Source: JAWXUK01 sp044432725 (GTDB taxonomy: Bacteria; Bacillota; Clostridia; Oscillospirales; Oscillospiraceae). Taken from it: 47,710 nucleotides of DNA. The stretch lies in assembly GCA_044432725.1 (NCBI GenBank), contig JAWXUL010000020.1, forward strand, positions 1 through 47,710, written 5' to 3'. The position numbers and the translations under genes were made by a program. Within the stretch, counting starts at the first letter, position 1; every line of letters starts with the position of its first letter. Below are positions 1 to 9,047 of the stretch, one piece after another. Below the pieces are notes generated by a model. That model saw only the letters and a list, made by a program, of their open reading frames with translations, did not search any database and was not told where the DNA came from.

Positions 1-127
1 AGAACCAGAGCCAGAGCCCGAGCCAGAACCCGAGCACGAGCCAGAGCCCGAGCCAGAACCCGAGCCCGAGCCAGAACCCGAGCCAGAACCTGAGCCCGAG
101 CCAGAGTTAGAACCTGAATCTGAATGA
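1..127 (+). CDS. C-terminal Pro-Glu repeat tail of a truncated protein
   Basis: The reading frame is open from the left edge and stops with TGA at 125-127. It reads as about 40 residues of alternating Pro-Glu, with one His substitution, and ends Leu-Glu-Pro-Glu-Ser-Glu. Nothing of the functional domain is in view. Two other proteins here (32188-34164 and 47359-47710) also carry Pro-Glu-rich stretches, but there the stretch links to a C-terminal LysM domain, whereas this one is the very end of the protein. Pro-Glu tails are typical of cell-wall-spanning or surface proteins. No function can be given. A strong terminator follows. Confidence 0.75.
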   Translation, partial: EPEPEPEPEPEHEPEPEPEPEPEPEPEPEPEPEPELEPESE

Positions 128-171
128 GTCAGCGAATAAAGGAATTTAAATTCATGCCTAGGATATGACTA

Positions 172-219
172 TCCCCCTAATGTGTACAGTTCACATTAGG
201 GGGATTGGTTTGTTTTTTT
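172..219 (+). terminator. Intrinsic terminator after the Pro-Glu tail gene
   Basis: A perfect 13-bp stem (172-184 with 192-204) and a 7-base loop are followed by a T-rich run. It lies 45 bases after the stop codon. Confidence 0.9.
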
Positions 220-238
220 CTGTTTTTTCTTGAAACAC

Positions 239-267
239 TAGACAAAAATGTCACAATGTGTTATAAT
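239..267 (+). promoter_or_regulatory. Sigma-A promoter of the GGDEF/EAL gene
   Basis: TAGACA at 239-244, a 17-base spacer and a perfect TATAAT at 262-267. A TG one base upstream of the -10 box gives an extended -10. Transcription should begin near 274, about 40 bases before the ATG. Confidence 0.8.
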
Positions 268-314
268 AAAAAGAGTTTATTAAAAAAAATATTCTGACGA
301 AAAAGGGAATAAAG

Positions 315-2417
315 ATGGATTACAAACAATTTTTCGAGATACAGACCAATGACTGTACCAACGCAACTTTTTTTATGGATTACGATACAGAAGAATTGAT
401 ATATCTTAACACGGCAATGGAGAAAAAATTTCAAATTTTTGAGGATTATACCAATAAAAAAGCCAGTTCCGTGATACCTTACTTTTCGGATGTTTGCGGT
501 TATCGCAATAAAAGTGATTTACAAATGGGCGAATTTTTCGATATGACCTTTCTTAGTGAAACGTTAAATTGCAATCTTCGCTCAAAAGCGACCAAGATTG
601 AATTACAAGAACGAAACTTTATCCAAGTAAAATATTTTCTTGCCCCCATTAGTGACAGAAGACAAGAAGCCGAGACTGTTTTTGAAAAATCCATGGCGCT
701 TTGTCTGGAAATATTAAGTGACGTGAAAAATCCCTCTCCTATTCACTCCTTTTTAGAACTCTTAGGTGAGTTTTATGCCTGTAATCTCACATATGTCATT
801 GAATTTGATGTAAAAAATGGGACTGTGGCACATTTGTATCTATGGACAAAGGACAAAGGATTGGAAAACATGGTCACCACAATTCCAGAAAATATTGACC
901 AAAATGGTATGTCTCGCTTTGCCAAATGGTTGGAAAGTGATCACCATCGAAGCATCGTCAATATTGATAAAAATGAACAATTTTACGAGAAAAATAGCGT
1001 AGAAACCATGATTCTAAATCAATATGACATCAGTAATATCACCCTCGGTAAGTTGTGGAATAAAGATGGAAGCTTGATGGGCGTGATCGGCTTAAGCAAC
1101 CGTGCAGAACTGATGTACGATGATCGTCTGCTACAGGCGATATCCCACTTTGTCATGGAACACTTCAGCAAAAAATCCATGGTAGACGCCTTGGAAGACT
1201 TAAATGATGTTGATTTACTCACTGGGTTTTATAATCGGACAAAGTATCTGGCAAAAATGAAGGAATTAGAAGAAAATCCTCCAGAAACTTTGGGGGTACT
1301 CTTTGTCAATTTGAATGGTTTGCGCAATACAAACGAACATTTGGGCTATGAAGCAGGGGACGAGCAGTTGAGAAAAACGGCTTCCTTGCTCAACGAGTAC
1401 TTTATCAGCCACTTCTACCGAGTCACTGGGGACGAATTTGTTGGCTTTGTAGCAGATTGCCAGCAAGATATTTTAGAAGAAACAGTTGCCAGTGTTCAAG
1501 AAAGACTGAAACATCAACAAAATGAAGCGACTTTTTCCTTGGGACATAGTTGGGGACAAGGTAACTATGATTTGCAAGATTTGATTAAAATCGCTGATAC
1601 CATCATGGTCATCAACAAACAATCTTTCTATAATGACACCTTAAAAGATTTAGGAAAAATACAAAATACCATGCTGAAAGATTTATTGCGTGGCATCGAA
1701 AATGAAGAATTTTTGGTCTATTTGCAAGCACAAGTAGACTTGAAAACAGAAAAAGTGGTATCCGCAGAAGCATTGATCCGTAGACAAAGACCAGATAAAA
1801 TGATTTACCCAGACCAATTCATTGGACTCTATGAAGAAAACAACCTAATTCGTCATGTGGACCTTTATGTAGTACGAAAAGTATGTCTTTTGTTAAAAAG
1901 TTGGATGGAAAAGGGGAAAGAAATGCCGATTTCTGTGAATCTAAGCCGTGTCACCCTCTTAGAATATGATATTGTGAATGTAATCACAGCGATTTTAGAT
2001 GAATACGAAATCCCACATCACCTGATTATCATTGAAATCACAGAGCGCATCGGGGTGACTGAAAACGATGTGGCAAGCACCCTAGTGGAAAATTTCAAAT
2101 CCCAAGGATATCAAATTTCTTTGGATGACTTTGGCTGTGCTTATTCTAACATTGTAACCCTAGCAAAAATCTCTTTTAATGAAGTGAAAATTGATAAAAG
2201 CCTTGTGGATGACGTGTTAATCAATGAAAATAATAAAGTCATTGTGGAAAGTTTACTGGGGATGTGTCACAAACTCCCCAATACACACACCTTAGCAGAA
2301 GGCATTGAAACAAAAGAACAAGCAGAATTTTTACGCTTAGCAGACTGCGATTTGGGACAAGGTTATTTCTATGCAAAGCCCATGTCTCAAGAAGACTTCA
2401 CAGAGAAATACATTTAA
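315..2417 (+). CDS. GGDEF/EAL protein, probable c-di-GMP phosphodiesterase
   Basis: This 700-residue protein has an N-terminal PAS-like sensory part (about 10-115), a middle GAF-like region (about 120-290), a GGDEF domain (about 298-440) and an EAL domain (about 450-697). The EAL domain looks complete: Glu-Ala-Leu at 485-487, Asn in the VNLS segment, Glu574 in EITE, Asp604-Asp605 in DDFG, Lys in KIDKSL and Glu662 in EGIET. The GGDEF motif is TGDEF (371-375), the first metal-binding Asp is replaced by Asn (FVNLN), and there is no RxxD inhibitory site. The expected role is therefore cytoplasmic c-di-GMP hydrolysis with a regulatory GGDEF domain. No transmembrane segment is evident. It is monocistronic, with its own promoter and terminator. 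Confidence 0.9.
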   Translation: MDYKQFFEIQTNDCTNATFFMDYDTEELIYLNTAMEKKFQIFEDYTNKKASSVIPYFSDVCGYRNKSDLQMGEFFDMTFLSETLNCNLRSKATKIELQERNFIQVKYFLAPISDRRQEAETVFEKSMALCLEILSDVKNPSPIHSFLELLGEFYACNLTYVIEFDVKNGTVAHLYLWTKDKGLENMVTTIPENIDQNGMSRFAKWLESDHHRSIVNIDKNEQFYEKNSVETMILNQYDISNITLGKLWNKDGSLMGVIGLSNRAELMYDDRLLQAISHFVMEHFSKKSMVDALEDLNDVDLLTGFYNRTKYLAKMKELEENPPETLGVLFVNLNGLRNTNEHLGYEAGDEQLRKTASLLNEYFISHFYRVTGDEFVGFVADCQQDILEETVASVQERLKHQQNEATFSLGHSWGQGNYDLQDLIKIADTIMVINKQSFYNDTLKDLGKIQNTMLKDLLRGIENEEFLVYLQAQVDLKTEKVVSAEALIRRQRPDKMIYPDQFIGLYEENNLIRHVDLYVVRKVCLLLKSWMEKGKEMPISVNLSRVTLLEYDIVNVITAILDEYEIPHHLIIIEITERIGVTENDVASTLVENFKSQGYQISLDDFGCAYSNIVTLAKISFNEVKIDKSLVDDVLINENNKVIVESLLGMCHKLPNTHTLAEGIETKEQAEFLRLADCDLGQGYFYAKPMSQEDFTEKYI

Positions 2418-2429
2418 CACCTTAAAATA

Positions 2430-2472
2430 AAAAATCCTTCCCACCCCATAATAGGGGAGGGAAGGATTTTTG
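2430..2472. terminator. Bidirectional terminator between convergent genes
   Basis: The arms 2431-2442 and 2459-2470 form a 12-bp stem with A/T runs on both sides. It serves the GGDEF/EAL gene on + and the end of the glucan operon (GH3 gene) on -. Confidence 0.9.
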
Positions 2473-2475
2473 GTA

Positions 2476-5196
2476 TTATATCTTTTTTACCATGATGTTT
2501 TCAATGATGAAAGTATCACTACCAGCTTGTAATTCCATTTGATAAGAACCTTTTTCCAAGATTAGGTCATTCAACTTTTTACGGACACATTTTTCTCTGG
2601 TATCTCGTGCCAACAAGACAGCTGCCTCTTGGTCGTTGAGTTTGATTTGGAAAAATACTTGGGCAAGCTCGGAAGCAGAAAGACTGAAGTCCATGTAAAT
2701 TTCATATTTTCCAGCTTCTGGACAATGGAAGGAAACACCTTGATTCCCTGTGATTTTCATGCTTGTTTCTGGATTGGTCAAAGTGACATCTGTACTTGCC
2801 ATTTCTTGACTGGTGAAAGTTCTTGTGGTGGCAAGAAGAGAGAATTCACGGTTTTGTGCGTTGCTATCCATAGCAAAACGGAAAATATTTTCCCCACAAC
2901 GTTGCAATTCTGCAACAGAGAGTTTCCCTTGGTCAAGGAAGTTTTGTAGATTGGTGATATTGGCAAATTGGTCAGCGTCAAAGTTATTTTGCACCATGTA
3001 CACATCATTTTGTGCCATGACCATAGCTGCAAGATTATCTTTTTTCCCGTCCCCACCTTCTACAGGATGGTTCATTCTTGCCCACCAATCTGTCATGAGA
3101 AAACCAGTATAACCCCACTCTCCACGCAAAATGGTGGTGTTCAAATCATAGTTAGAAGCAGTCCAAATACCGTTGACAGGGTTATAAGCTGTCATGATGG
3201 CGTCCACAGTGCCGTCTGTCACAGCCAGTTCAAAGCCTCTGAGATAAAGTTCTCTCGCTGCCCGTTCAGATAGCACAGAATCGATGCTATGACGGTGTGT
3301 CTCTTGGCTGTTACAAGCAAAATGCTTCAAAGTAGCCGAAACACCAGCTTTACGAATCCCTTTCACCACAGCAGATGCCATCAGCCCTGTAAGTAAAGGA
3401 TCTTCAGAGAAATACTCGAAGTTACGCCCATTCAGTGGGTGGCGATGTAAATTCATCCCAGGGCCAAGAAGTACATCGACATAATGCTTTGCCATCTCTT
3501 TTCCTGTAAAAGTGTACAGGTCTTCCATCAATGACACATCCCAAGAAGCAGCCAAAAGAGTACCAATGGGCACTTGAGTGGACTTGATTTCCCCTGACAT
3601 ACGCACCCCAGAAGGTCCGTCTGCACAGCAAATCAGTGGAATACCATAGTCACGCAAGGAAGCTGTAACCCCCGCAAAAGCAGAAGCTGTCCCAGGAGTG
3701 ACATGGGGGTGACTCATGCCTTCCCCACAAACCAACATGCAAAGTTCCTCAGGAGAAAATTGTGCAACAAAATCCGTCATAGCGGCTTTCCCAGCCTTCA
3801 CATCAGGAAGCTTAATGCCTTTGTCTCCTGTATAGGGGATTTCTGCTGGGATGTTGTCAGCAATACGCTTTGCCAAATCCACAGTCATGGTAGGCACAGC
3901 TTCATAAGCCAAAGTATAAGTGCCATCGCCTTTGGGCTCAGAAGGCTTCATTCTTTGGAAATCCATCTTTGGTGCCAAAGCCTCTTGTAATTGCTTCACT
4001 ACCACAAGATTATCTATGGTAATGCTTTGTTTCTCCGTGGCTTTTACGCTGTTACCAAGGTAAAAATCATAGGTTCCTGCCTCTAAGACATAGGCAGATT
4101 TATGACCTGTCACACCAGAATCATCATAAGAGGCAAGATAGTACTTAGGAATGGTGATTTCAAGCTCTTGGGATTCCTTTGGTGCAAGTTCCTTTGTTTT
4201 GGCAAAGCCCACAAGATTCCGTGTAGCTTTTCCCAATTTCCCTTGGGGAGGATTCAGGTAAACTTGGACAACTTCTTTCCCTTTATATTGATTCCCTGTA
4301 TTACAGACTGTCGCTGTCACTTTCAAAGAATCCTCTCCCAAATCTTTCAAAGTCATGTTGCTGATTTCAAAAGTGGTATAGGAAAGACCAAAACCAAAGG
4401 GGAATTGGACTTTTTCAGGAGCAAAAGTCTCGAAATAGCGATATCCTACATAAATATCCTCTTCATAGATATTTCTTTCCACACCACCATGGTTTTTGGT
4501 GGAAGAATAGTCCTCCATATCTTTCGCAATGGTATCAGGAAGCTTACCAGAGGGATTCATCTTACCCAAAAGAACATCTGCTGTGGCATAACCACCCTCC
4601 ATGCCTCCATTCCAAGCATAAAGAATACTGTCCACAGGATAGCGATCCAACCAAGACATATCCATGATATTAGAGGTGTTCATCACAACAACCACTTTGT
4701 CAAAAACAGCTGTCACTTCTTTCAGCATGGTTTCTTCCAAATCAGTCAGGCGATAACTGCCTGTCACATCTTGGTTGTCTTTATCTTCCCCAGCAGTTCG
4801 ACCAATGACAACCACAGCTTTGCTGGAAGTTTCTTTGGCTTTTTGTACAATAGCAGGGGTTAATTCTAACTCTTTTTGGCACCAAGGCTCAGCAGCCCAT
4901 CCGCTTCCCCCTGTATCAAAAGGGTTTTCTTCAATAAATTGCTGATAGGTGGCAAGAAGCTCTTGGTTTAGCATTTCTGCGGGAAAACCATCTACTAAAT
5001 TGCTGTGATATGCAGTTTGCACACAGCCTCCAGAGCCAGTACCAGAACGGTAAAGCTGAATTTGACAGCGACCAAAAAGAGCAATGCTCTCTCCTGTGGC
5101 AATGGGCAAAGTGTTGTTTTCATTTTTCAGCAAGACCATGCCTTCTGCAGCTGCCATTCTATTTTGAGCATAAAAGCCCTTGATTGTTTCTTCCAT
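2476..5196 (-). CDS. GH3 beta-glucosidase with permuted domain order
   Basis: This 906-residue glycoside hydrolase family 3 enzyme has its domains in inverted order. The alpha/beta sandwich (GH3_C-like; start AAEGMVLLKN) covers about 13-270, a fibronectin III-like domain about 305-395, and the TIM barrel (GH3_N) about 470-770. A small beta-sandwich, resembling a carbohydrate-binding module, follows at about 810-906. The nucleophile should be Asp703 in MTDWW; the barrel segments GRNFEYFSEDP and LKHFACN are also seen. This order is known in rumen enzymes such as those of Butyrivibrio and Ruminococcus albus. There is no signal peptide, so it is cytoplasmic and probably releases glucose from imported beta-glucan oligosaccharides. 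The ribosome site AAAGGAG lies just before the ATG, at the end of the lacI-type gene. It is the last gene of the operon. Confidence 0.93.
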   Translation of the reverse strand: MEETIKGFYAQNRMAAAEGMVLLKNENNTLPIATGESIALFGRCQIQLYRSGTGSGGCVQTAYHSNLVDGFPAEMLNQELLATYQQFIEENPFDTGGSGWAAEPWCQKELELTPAIVQKAKETSSKAVVVIGRTAGEDKDNQDVTGSYRLTDLEETMLKEVTAVFDKVVVVMNTSNIMDMSWLDRYPVDSILYAWNGGMEGGYATADVLLGKMNPSGKLPDTIAKDMEDYSSTKNHGGVERNIYEEDIYVGYRYFETFAPEKVQFPFGFGLSYTTFEISNMTLKDLGEDSLKVTATVCNTGNQYKGKEVVQVYLNPPQGKLGKATRNLVGFAKTKELAPKESQELEITIPKYYLASYDDSGVTGHKSAYVLEAGTYDFYLGNSVKATEKQSITIDNLVVVKQLQEALAPKMDFQRMKPSEPKGDGTYTLAYEAVPTMTVDLAKRIADNIPAEIPYTGDKGIKLPDVKAGKAAMTDFVAQFSPEELCMLVCGEGMSHPHVTPGTASAFAGVTASLRDYGIPLICCADGPSGVRMSGEIKSTQVPIGTLLAASWDVSLMEDLYTFTGKEMAKHYVDVLLGPGMNLHRHPLNGRNFEYFSEDPLLTGLMASAVVKGIRKAGVSATLKHFACNSQETHRHSIDSVLSERAARELYLRGFELAVTDGTVDAIMTAYNPVNGIWTASNYDLNTTILRGEWGYTGFLMTDWWARMNHPVEGGDGKKDNLAAMVMAQNDVYMVQNNFDADQFANITNLQNFLDQGKLSVAELQRCGENIFRFAMDSNAQNREFSLLATTRTFTSQEMASTDVTLTNPETSMKITGNQGVSFHCPEAGKYEIYMDFSLSASELAQVFFQIKLNDQEAAVLLARDTREKCVRKKLNDLILEKGSYQMELQAGSDTFIIENIMVKKI

Positions 5197-5197
5197 C

Positions 5198-6199
5198 TTA
5201 TATTCTCCTTTTCACAGAATCTCTTTGGACAAATCGGGCAGGTATCACTTGACTTATGCCCTGAAGCACATCTTGAGATTCCATCAGTCTGATCAGTTCT
5301 TCTGTAGCAGTCGTCCCTAAGGCTTCAGACGCCACAGCAACAGTGGTCAGTTTTGGTTGGTGATATTGCGAGCTGTCATCATCATCAAATCCAATGATGC
5401 TAATGTCATCAGGCACATGGACGCCAGCTTTGTGCAATGCGTCCATACACCCCACTGCCATATTGTCGTTGGCACAGAAAAAAGCTTGGGGTAGGGGAGT
5501 GCCACGTTGTAAAAAGGCTTCCATCACAGCATAGGTTTCTTCACAGTGATATCTTCCTTCCAGAATGATGCTTTCATCATAAGGCAAATCGTATTTTTTC
5601 ATAATATCCTGATAAGCTTGAAACCGTTTCACATTATCTGGGTTTTCGTAAGTACCGTGGAGATACCCTATCTTTGTATGCCCAGTCTCCACCAAATATT
5701 CCATCAGCTCACAGCTGACATGGTAATTATCAAGGGTAACGCTAGAAATCCCCTCTAGGCAGAGTTCTCTGTCACAAACCACCACTGGAATATTGGCAAA
5801 AGGCAATCGCTTGATGATATCATCTTTGATAAATTCATTCAGTACCAAAACACCAGTCAAACCAAAGCCTGTCATAATACGCAGAGTTTCTTTGTTGTCA
5901 TAGTGATTTAGAATGAAAATTTGTAGAATATATCCCTTTTCTTCACACTTCCTTTGAATGGATTGGATGAAGGAGGAATAAAATTCACCCTGAATGGTGG
6001 CAAGAAAAACAGCAATAATCCGATTAGTGCCACTGCGTAAAAGCTTTGCATTGAGATTGGGTTTATAATTTAATTTTTTAGAAGCAATTAAAACTTTCTG
6101 GGTGATTTCCTCGGAAATATTGGGCATCCCATTGAGCACATTAGAAACAGTGGAAATCGCCACGCCTGCTTCTTTTGCAACGTCTTTTATGGTACACAT
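5198..6199 (-). CDS. LacI-family transcriptional regulator
   Basis: This is a 333-residue regulator. It has an N-terminal helix-turn-helix (TIKDVAKEAGVAISTVSNVLN, residues 3-23), a hinge with AKLLRSG near 57-63, and a periplasmic-binding-like sugar domain ending in the usual IGFDDDD and QVIPARFV-type segments. In this family the hinge Leu inserts at a central CpG of a palindromic operator. The best candidate operators are the AACGTT-centred palindromes at about 18207-18222 and 20121-20231. It lies inside the glucan operon between GH16 and GH3, so it probably autoregulates. The effector is probably a beta-gluco-oligosaccharide or glucose; that part is inference. The start is set by GGAGGG upstream. 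Confidence 0.93.
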   Translation of the reverse strand: MCTIKDVAKEAGVAISTVSNVLNGMPNISEEITQKVLIASKKLNYKPNLNAKLLRSGTNRIIAVFLATIQGEFYSSFIQSIQRKCEEKGYILQIFILNHYDNKETLRIMTGFGLTGVLVLNEFIKDDIIKRLPFANIPVVVCDRELCLEGISSVTLDNYHVSCELMEYLVETGHTKIGYLHGTYENPDNVKRFQAYQDIMKKYDLPYDESIILEGRYHCEETYAVMEAFLQRGTPLPQAFFCANDNMAVGCMDALHKAGVHVPDDISIIGFDDDDSSQYHQPKLTTVAVASEALGTTATEELIRLMESQDVLQGISQVIPARFVQRDSVKRRI

Positions 6200-6219
6200 G
6201 GTTCATTCCCTCCTTCACT

Positions 6220-7215
6220 TTATTCTTCTTCTAAATTTTGTACAATTCCTGTGATTTCTGGGCTTTGGTACATTCTCACATACTCTACCACCATTTCTTG
6301 TGGCAGAACAGAAGTGTCAATCCCTTTGGCACCACCCCAGTCGCCACCCCAAGCAATGTTGATGAGAAGATGCATTCTTTTGTCAAAAGGCCATTCCTTG
6401 AAAGAAGGATTGTTTACATAATCTGTGGGACGGTATTCGTGATAAACTTCCCCATCTACTCCCATATAAACCACATCAGGGAGCCATTCAATGAAATAGG
6501 TGTGGAACTCATCGCTGACCCCTTCCAGTTGTATGGTGGATTGTTTTTGGGTATTTTTCTTGAAGTAATAGCTTTCGGTATGGACAGAGGCGTGGATGGT
6601 GTCTTGGTCATAGCCCACGTGCTCCACAATGTCAAGTTCCCCAGACTCAGGCCAACCACCATATTCCCAATCTGTGGGAAGCATCCAGATAGCAGGCCAA
6701 GTGCCTAAGCCTTCAGGCAGTTTGGCACGGACTTCGATTTTCCCATAAAGCAAATCCACTTTATTCCGTGTCACCAATCGGGTAGAGGTATAGTCCATCC
6801 CTTCATAGGCTTCTTCTCTTAGGGTGATGGTCATCAGACCATCGGCAACTGTGACATTATCCCCAGCCGTATAATACTGCAACTCATTGTTGCCCCAGCC
6901 AGATCCACCAGTGTCAAAGTCCCAATGCTCTAAATCAAGGGTATCCCCCTGAAAATTATCTTCAAAGACTAATTCGTAAGTCAGAGCGTCGTAATCATAA
7001 TCAAAGCCCTTTGCCTTGATATCAAAGGTAGGACCATCACTGACACCACCTGCCAGATCAGGGGGAATGACAGAGCCAGATTTCCATTCTGTTTCTGTGC
7101 TTGTTGTATTTTCACTCATACTTAGATCTCCCTCTACAGTTTCATTGCTACTACAAGCCACTCCTGATAATAACAGGAGTGATGTAAGTAGTAGTTTGGT
7201 TTTTTCATATGCCAT
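6220..7215 (-). CDS. GH16 endo-beta-1,3-type glucanase, lipoprotein
   Basis: This 331-residue protein has a lipoprotein-like signal (hydrophobic 8-20, Cys21 in GVACSS), an acidic Ser/Thr linker to about 60 and a GH16 jelly-roll at about 80-318. The catalytic motif ExDxxE is intact as Glu193, Asp195 and Glu198 (GELDIVEHVG). WPAIWMLP and a DTGGSGWGNNELQYY segment are typical of laminarinases and lichenases. The longer ExDxxE spacing is usual for bacterial beta-1,3-glucanases, so beta-1,3- or mixed-linked glucan is the likely substrate. It should act on the cell surface to make oligosaccharides for the adjacent ABC transporter. The residue at -3 of the lipobox is Gly, which is uncommon. Confidence 0.92.
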   Translation of the reverse strand: MAYEKTKLLLTSLLLLSGVACSSNETVEGDLSMSENTTSTETEWKSGSVIPPDLAGGVSDGPTFDIKAKGFDYDYDALTYELVFEDNFQGDTLDLEHWDFDTGGSGWGNNELQYYTAGDNVTVADGLMTITLREEAYEGMDYTSTRLVTRNKVDLLYGKIEVRAKLPEGLGTWPAIWMLPTDWEYGGWPESGELDIVEHVGYDQDTIHASVHTESYYFKKNTQKQSTIQLEGVSDEFHTYFIEWLPDVVYMGVDGEVYHEYRPTDYVNNPSFKEWPFDKRMHLLINIAWGGDWGGAKGIDTSVLPQEMVVEYVRMYQSPEITGIVQNLEEE

Positions 7216-7232
7216 AGAATATCTTCCCTTTC

Positions 7233-8165
7233 TTATTCCCCAGTAATTCCGGCATTTTCGATGCCTTGGATGAATTTCTTTTGCACTGCTCCATAAAGAA
7301 GCAATAGGGGAGTGATGGAAATCAGGGTCGCTGCCATTTTATAGGCTTCGTTGATTTTGAACGCTTCTCCCTGTGCTGTTACCATGGAAGAAAAGGAGCT
7401 ATCAAAACCAGACAGCTGACTGGTAATCAGTGGGATAGACCCACGGACAAGGGTATTGGTGATATAGGTTTCGTTCCAGTTCCACACAAAGGAGAAGAGG
7501 AAGACCACCAAAATGGTCGAGACAGAAAGGCGAATCCCAATGTGATAAAAAATCTGAAGGGTATTTGCCCCATCTATCATGGCTGCCTCGTCCAAAGAAC
7601 GGGGAATGAGATTAAGAAAATTATAAAAAATCAAAATCAAGATACTGGAACTGACCCCTTGCCCCAAAACAGCCATCAATAATTGAGGATACACTGTGCC
7701 AATCAGCACAAAGTCGATTGCTTCTTGAATGCCGATGAAAATCATCAATCTAGGGACCATCAGCACAGGCACAGGAATGACAAAGCCAATAATCAGCAAA
7801 AATAGCAGAATCTTCTTCCCCTTGAAATCGTAACGGGAAAAGGCATAGCCTGTCATAGCAGAGATCACAGTTTGTGCCAGAGCAAGTGTCCCTGTGAATA
7901 AAACAGTACTAGTTAAAGTCTCCCAGATGTTCAGCACAGAGGCAGCCGTTTTTAAATTATCAGTGGAAAAGTTTTTGGGAATCCATTCCACCGAGTTGTC
8001 GATGATATCCTCTGCACTCATAAATGTTTTGGAAATCATGGTGAAAATAGGTTGGAGATACACATAACCGATGGTAATGAGAATAAAGTAAATACAAAAT
8101 TTTGATATTTTCTCTGTTACCTTGTGGAGTGGTATCTTTTGTACTTTTTGTATCATGGTTTTCAT
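7233..8165 (-). CDS. Carbohydrate ABC permease, MalG type (pair 2)
   Basis: This 310-residue inner-membrane permease has about six hydrophobic segments. Its cytoplasmic EAA loop reads DEAAMIDGANTLQIFYHIG, which contacts the ATPase. It is the partner of the permease directly upstream, with 5 bases between them. The ribosome site AAAGGAGG precedes the ATG. No ATPase gene lies in the operon, so a shared MsmX/MsmK-like ATPase encoded elsewhere is expected. Confidence 0.92.
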   Translation of the reverse strand: MKTMIQKVQKIPLHKVTEKISKFCIYFILITIGYVYLQPIFTMISKTFMSAEDIIDNSVEWIPKNFSTDNLKTAASVLNIWETLTSTVLFTGTLALAQTVISAMTGYAFSRYDFKGKKILLFLLIIGFVIPVPVLMVPRLMIFIGIQEAIDFVLIGTVYPQLLMAVLGQGVSSSILILIFYNFLNLIPRSLDEAAMIDGANTLQIFYHIGIRLSVSTILVVFLFSFVWNWNETYITNTLVRGSIPLITSQLSGFDSSFSSMVTAQGEAFKINEAYKMAATLISITPLLLLYGAVQKKFIQGIENAGITGE

Positions 8166-8170
8166 AGAGA

Positions 8171-9037
8171 CTAACCTCCTTTCCCGCTGTTATCTCGCAA
8201 GAGAAGAAACGCAATTTGAATGACAATCAGCACAACAAAGCTGTAAATCCAAGCATAGGTGGCAGCATAGCCCAAGCCAGAGCTGGTATTTGCCATGGCT
8301 GTGCCCAAAAGCGTATAGACAGGATTGCCATCATAAAGCCCAAGTTGAGAAATCGTGAAAATCACAGCGACAAGCATCATGGGCTTTAAAATAGGAATGG
8401 TGATTTTAAACAAAATTTGCCAAGGACTGGCTGCATCAATGCGAGCCGCTTCATAAATACTAGGATTGATTTTTTTCAGCCCACTGATAAAGAGAACAAT
8501 GGGAATCCCTGTAAACCACAAAATCACGGTCAGTTCACTGGAAATATCGCTGATAAATCTTGCCAGAGCAGGGGAGTAGCTTTGAATCATTTGCAAAACA
8601 AAAGAATCTGCTAAATAGGTATCAATGGTCACCCCTTCTGGTAAATTGTTGCTAGAAGAATCTAAAATTTGATACATCACAGGCCCTGACATGATAATGA
8701 CAGGGAGAAAATAAATCATTCTTAAAATCTCTTTTCCCTTACCGACTTGCTCCAGTAAAATAGCGATGATAAAAGAAATCACTGTGATGACAAAGGTATA
8801 AGGGACAATCATTGCAATAAAGGAAAGGAGCGCTGGGAGAAATTCTGTGTTTTTGAAAAAGGCTGTGATGTAATTGTCCAAGCCGATGAATGTAATTTCA
8901 TAGCCACGAGCTGTGGAATCCACTTGCGTAAAGCTGAGATAAGCTGTATACACAAAGGGGAAGAGAGTAAAGATCACAAATCCCACAAACCAAGGTATCA
9001 AGAAAAAATAAGCTGCTCTATTGTATTTTCGTTTCAT
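8171..9037 (-). CDS. Carbohydrate ABC permease, MalF type (pair 2)
   Basis: This 288-residue permease has an N-terminal membrane segment (AAYFFLIPWFVGFVIFTLFP), further helices and the EAA loop YEAARIDAASPWQILFKITI. It should form a heterodimeric channel with the MalG-type protein downstream. It follows the DUF5696 gene by 10 bases and has a GGAGGG ribosome site. The nearest binding-protein genes are those at the start of the operon. Confidence 0.92.
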   Translation of the reverse strand: MKRKYNRAAYFFLIPWFVGFVIFTLFPFVYTAYLSFTQVDSTARGYEITFIGLDNYITAFFKNTEFLPALLSFIAMIVPYTFVITVISFIIAILLEQVGKGKEILRMIYFLPVIIMSGPVMYQILDSSSNNLPEGVTIDTYLADSFVLQMIQSYSPALARFISDISSELTVILWFTGIPIVLFISGLKKINPSIYEAARIDAASPWQILFKITIPILKPMMLVAVIFTISQLGLYDGNPVYTLLGTAMANTSSGLGYAATYAWIYSFVVLIVIQIAFLLLRDNSGKGG

Positions 9038-9047
9038 AAACTCCCTC

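Noticed and set aside
4102..4863. 253-codon plus-strand frame
   Set aside because: It lies wholly antisense to the GH3 gene, has no ribosome site, and its translation is Cys/Phe/His-rich without domain character.
5198..6199. Regulator as a CcpA orthologue
   Set aside because: It is LacI-family, but its position inside the glucan operon and its distinct sugar-binding domain point to a local regulator.
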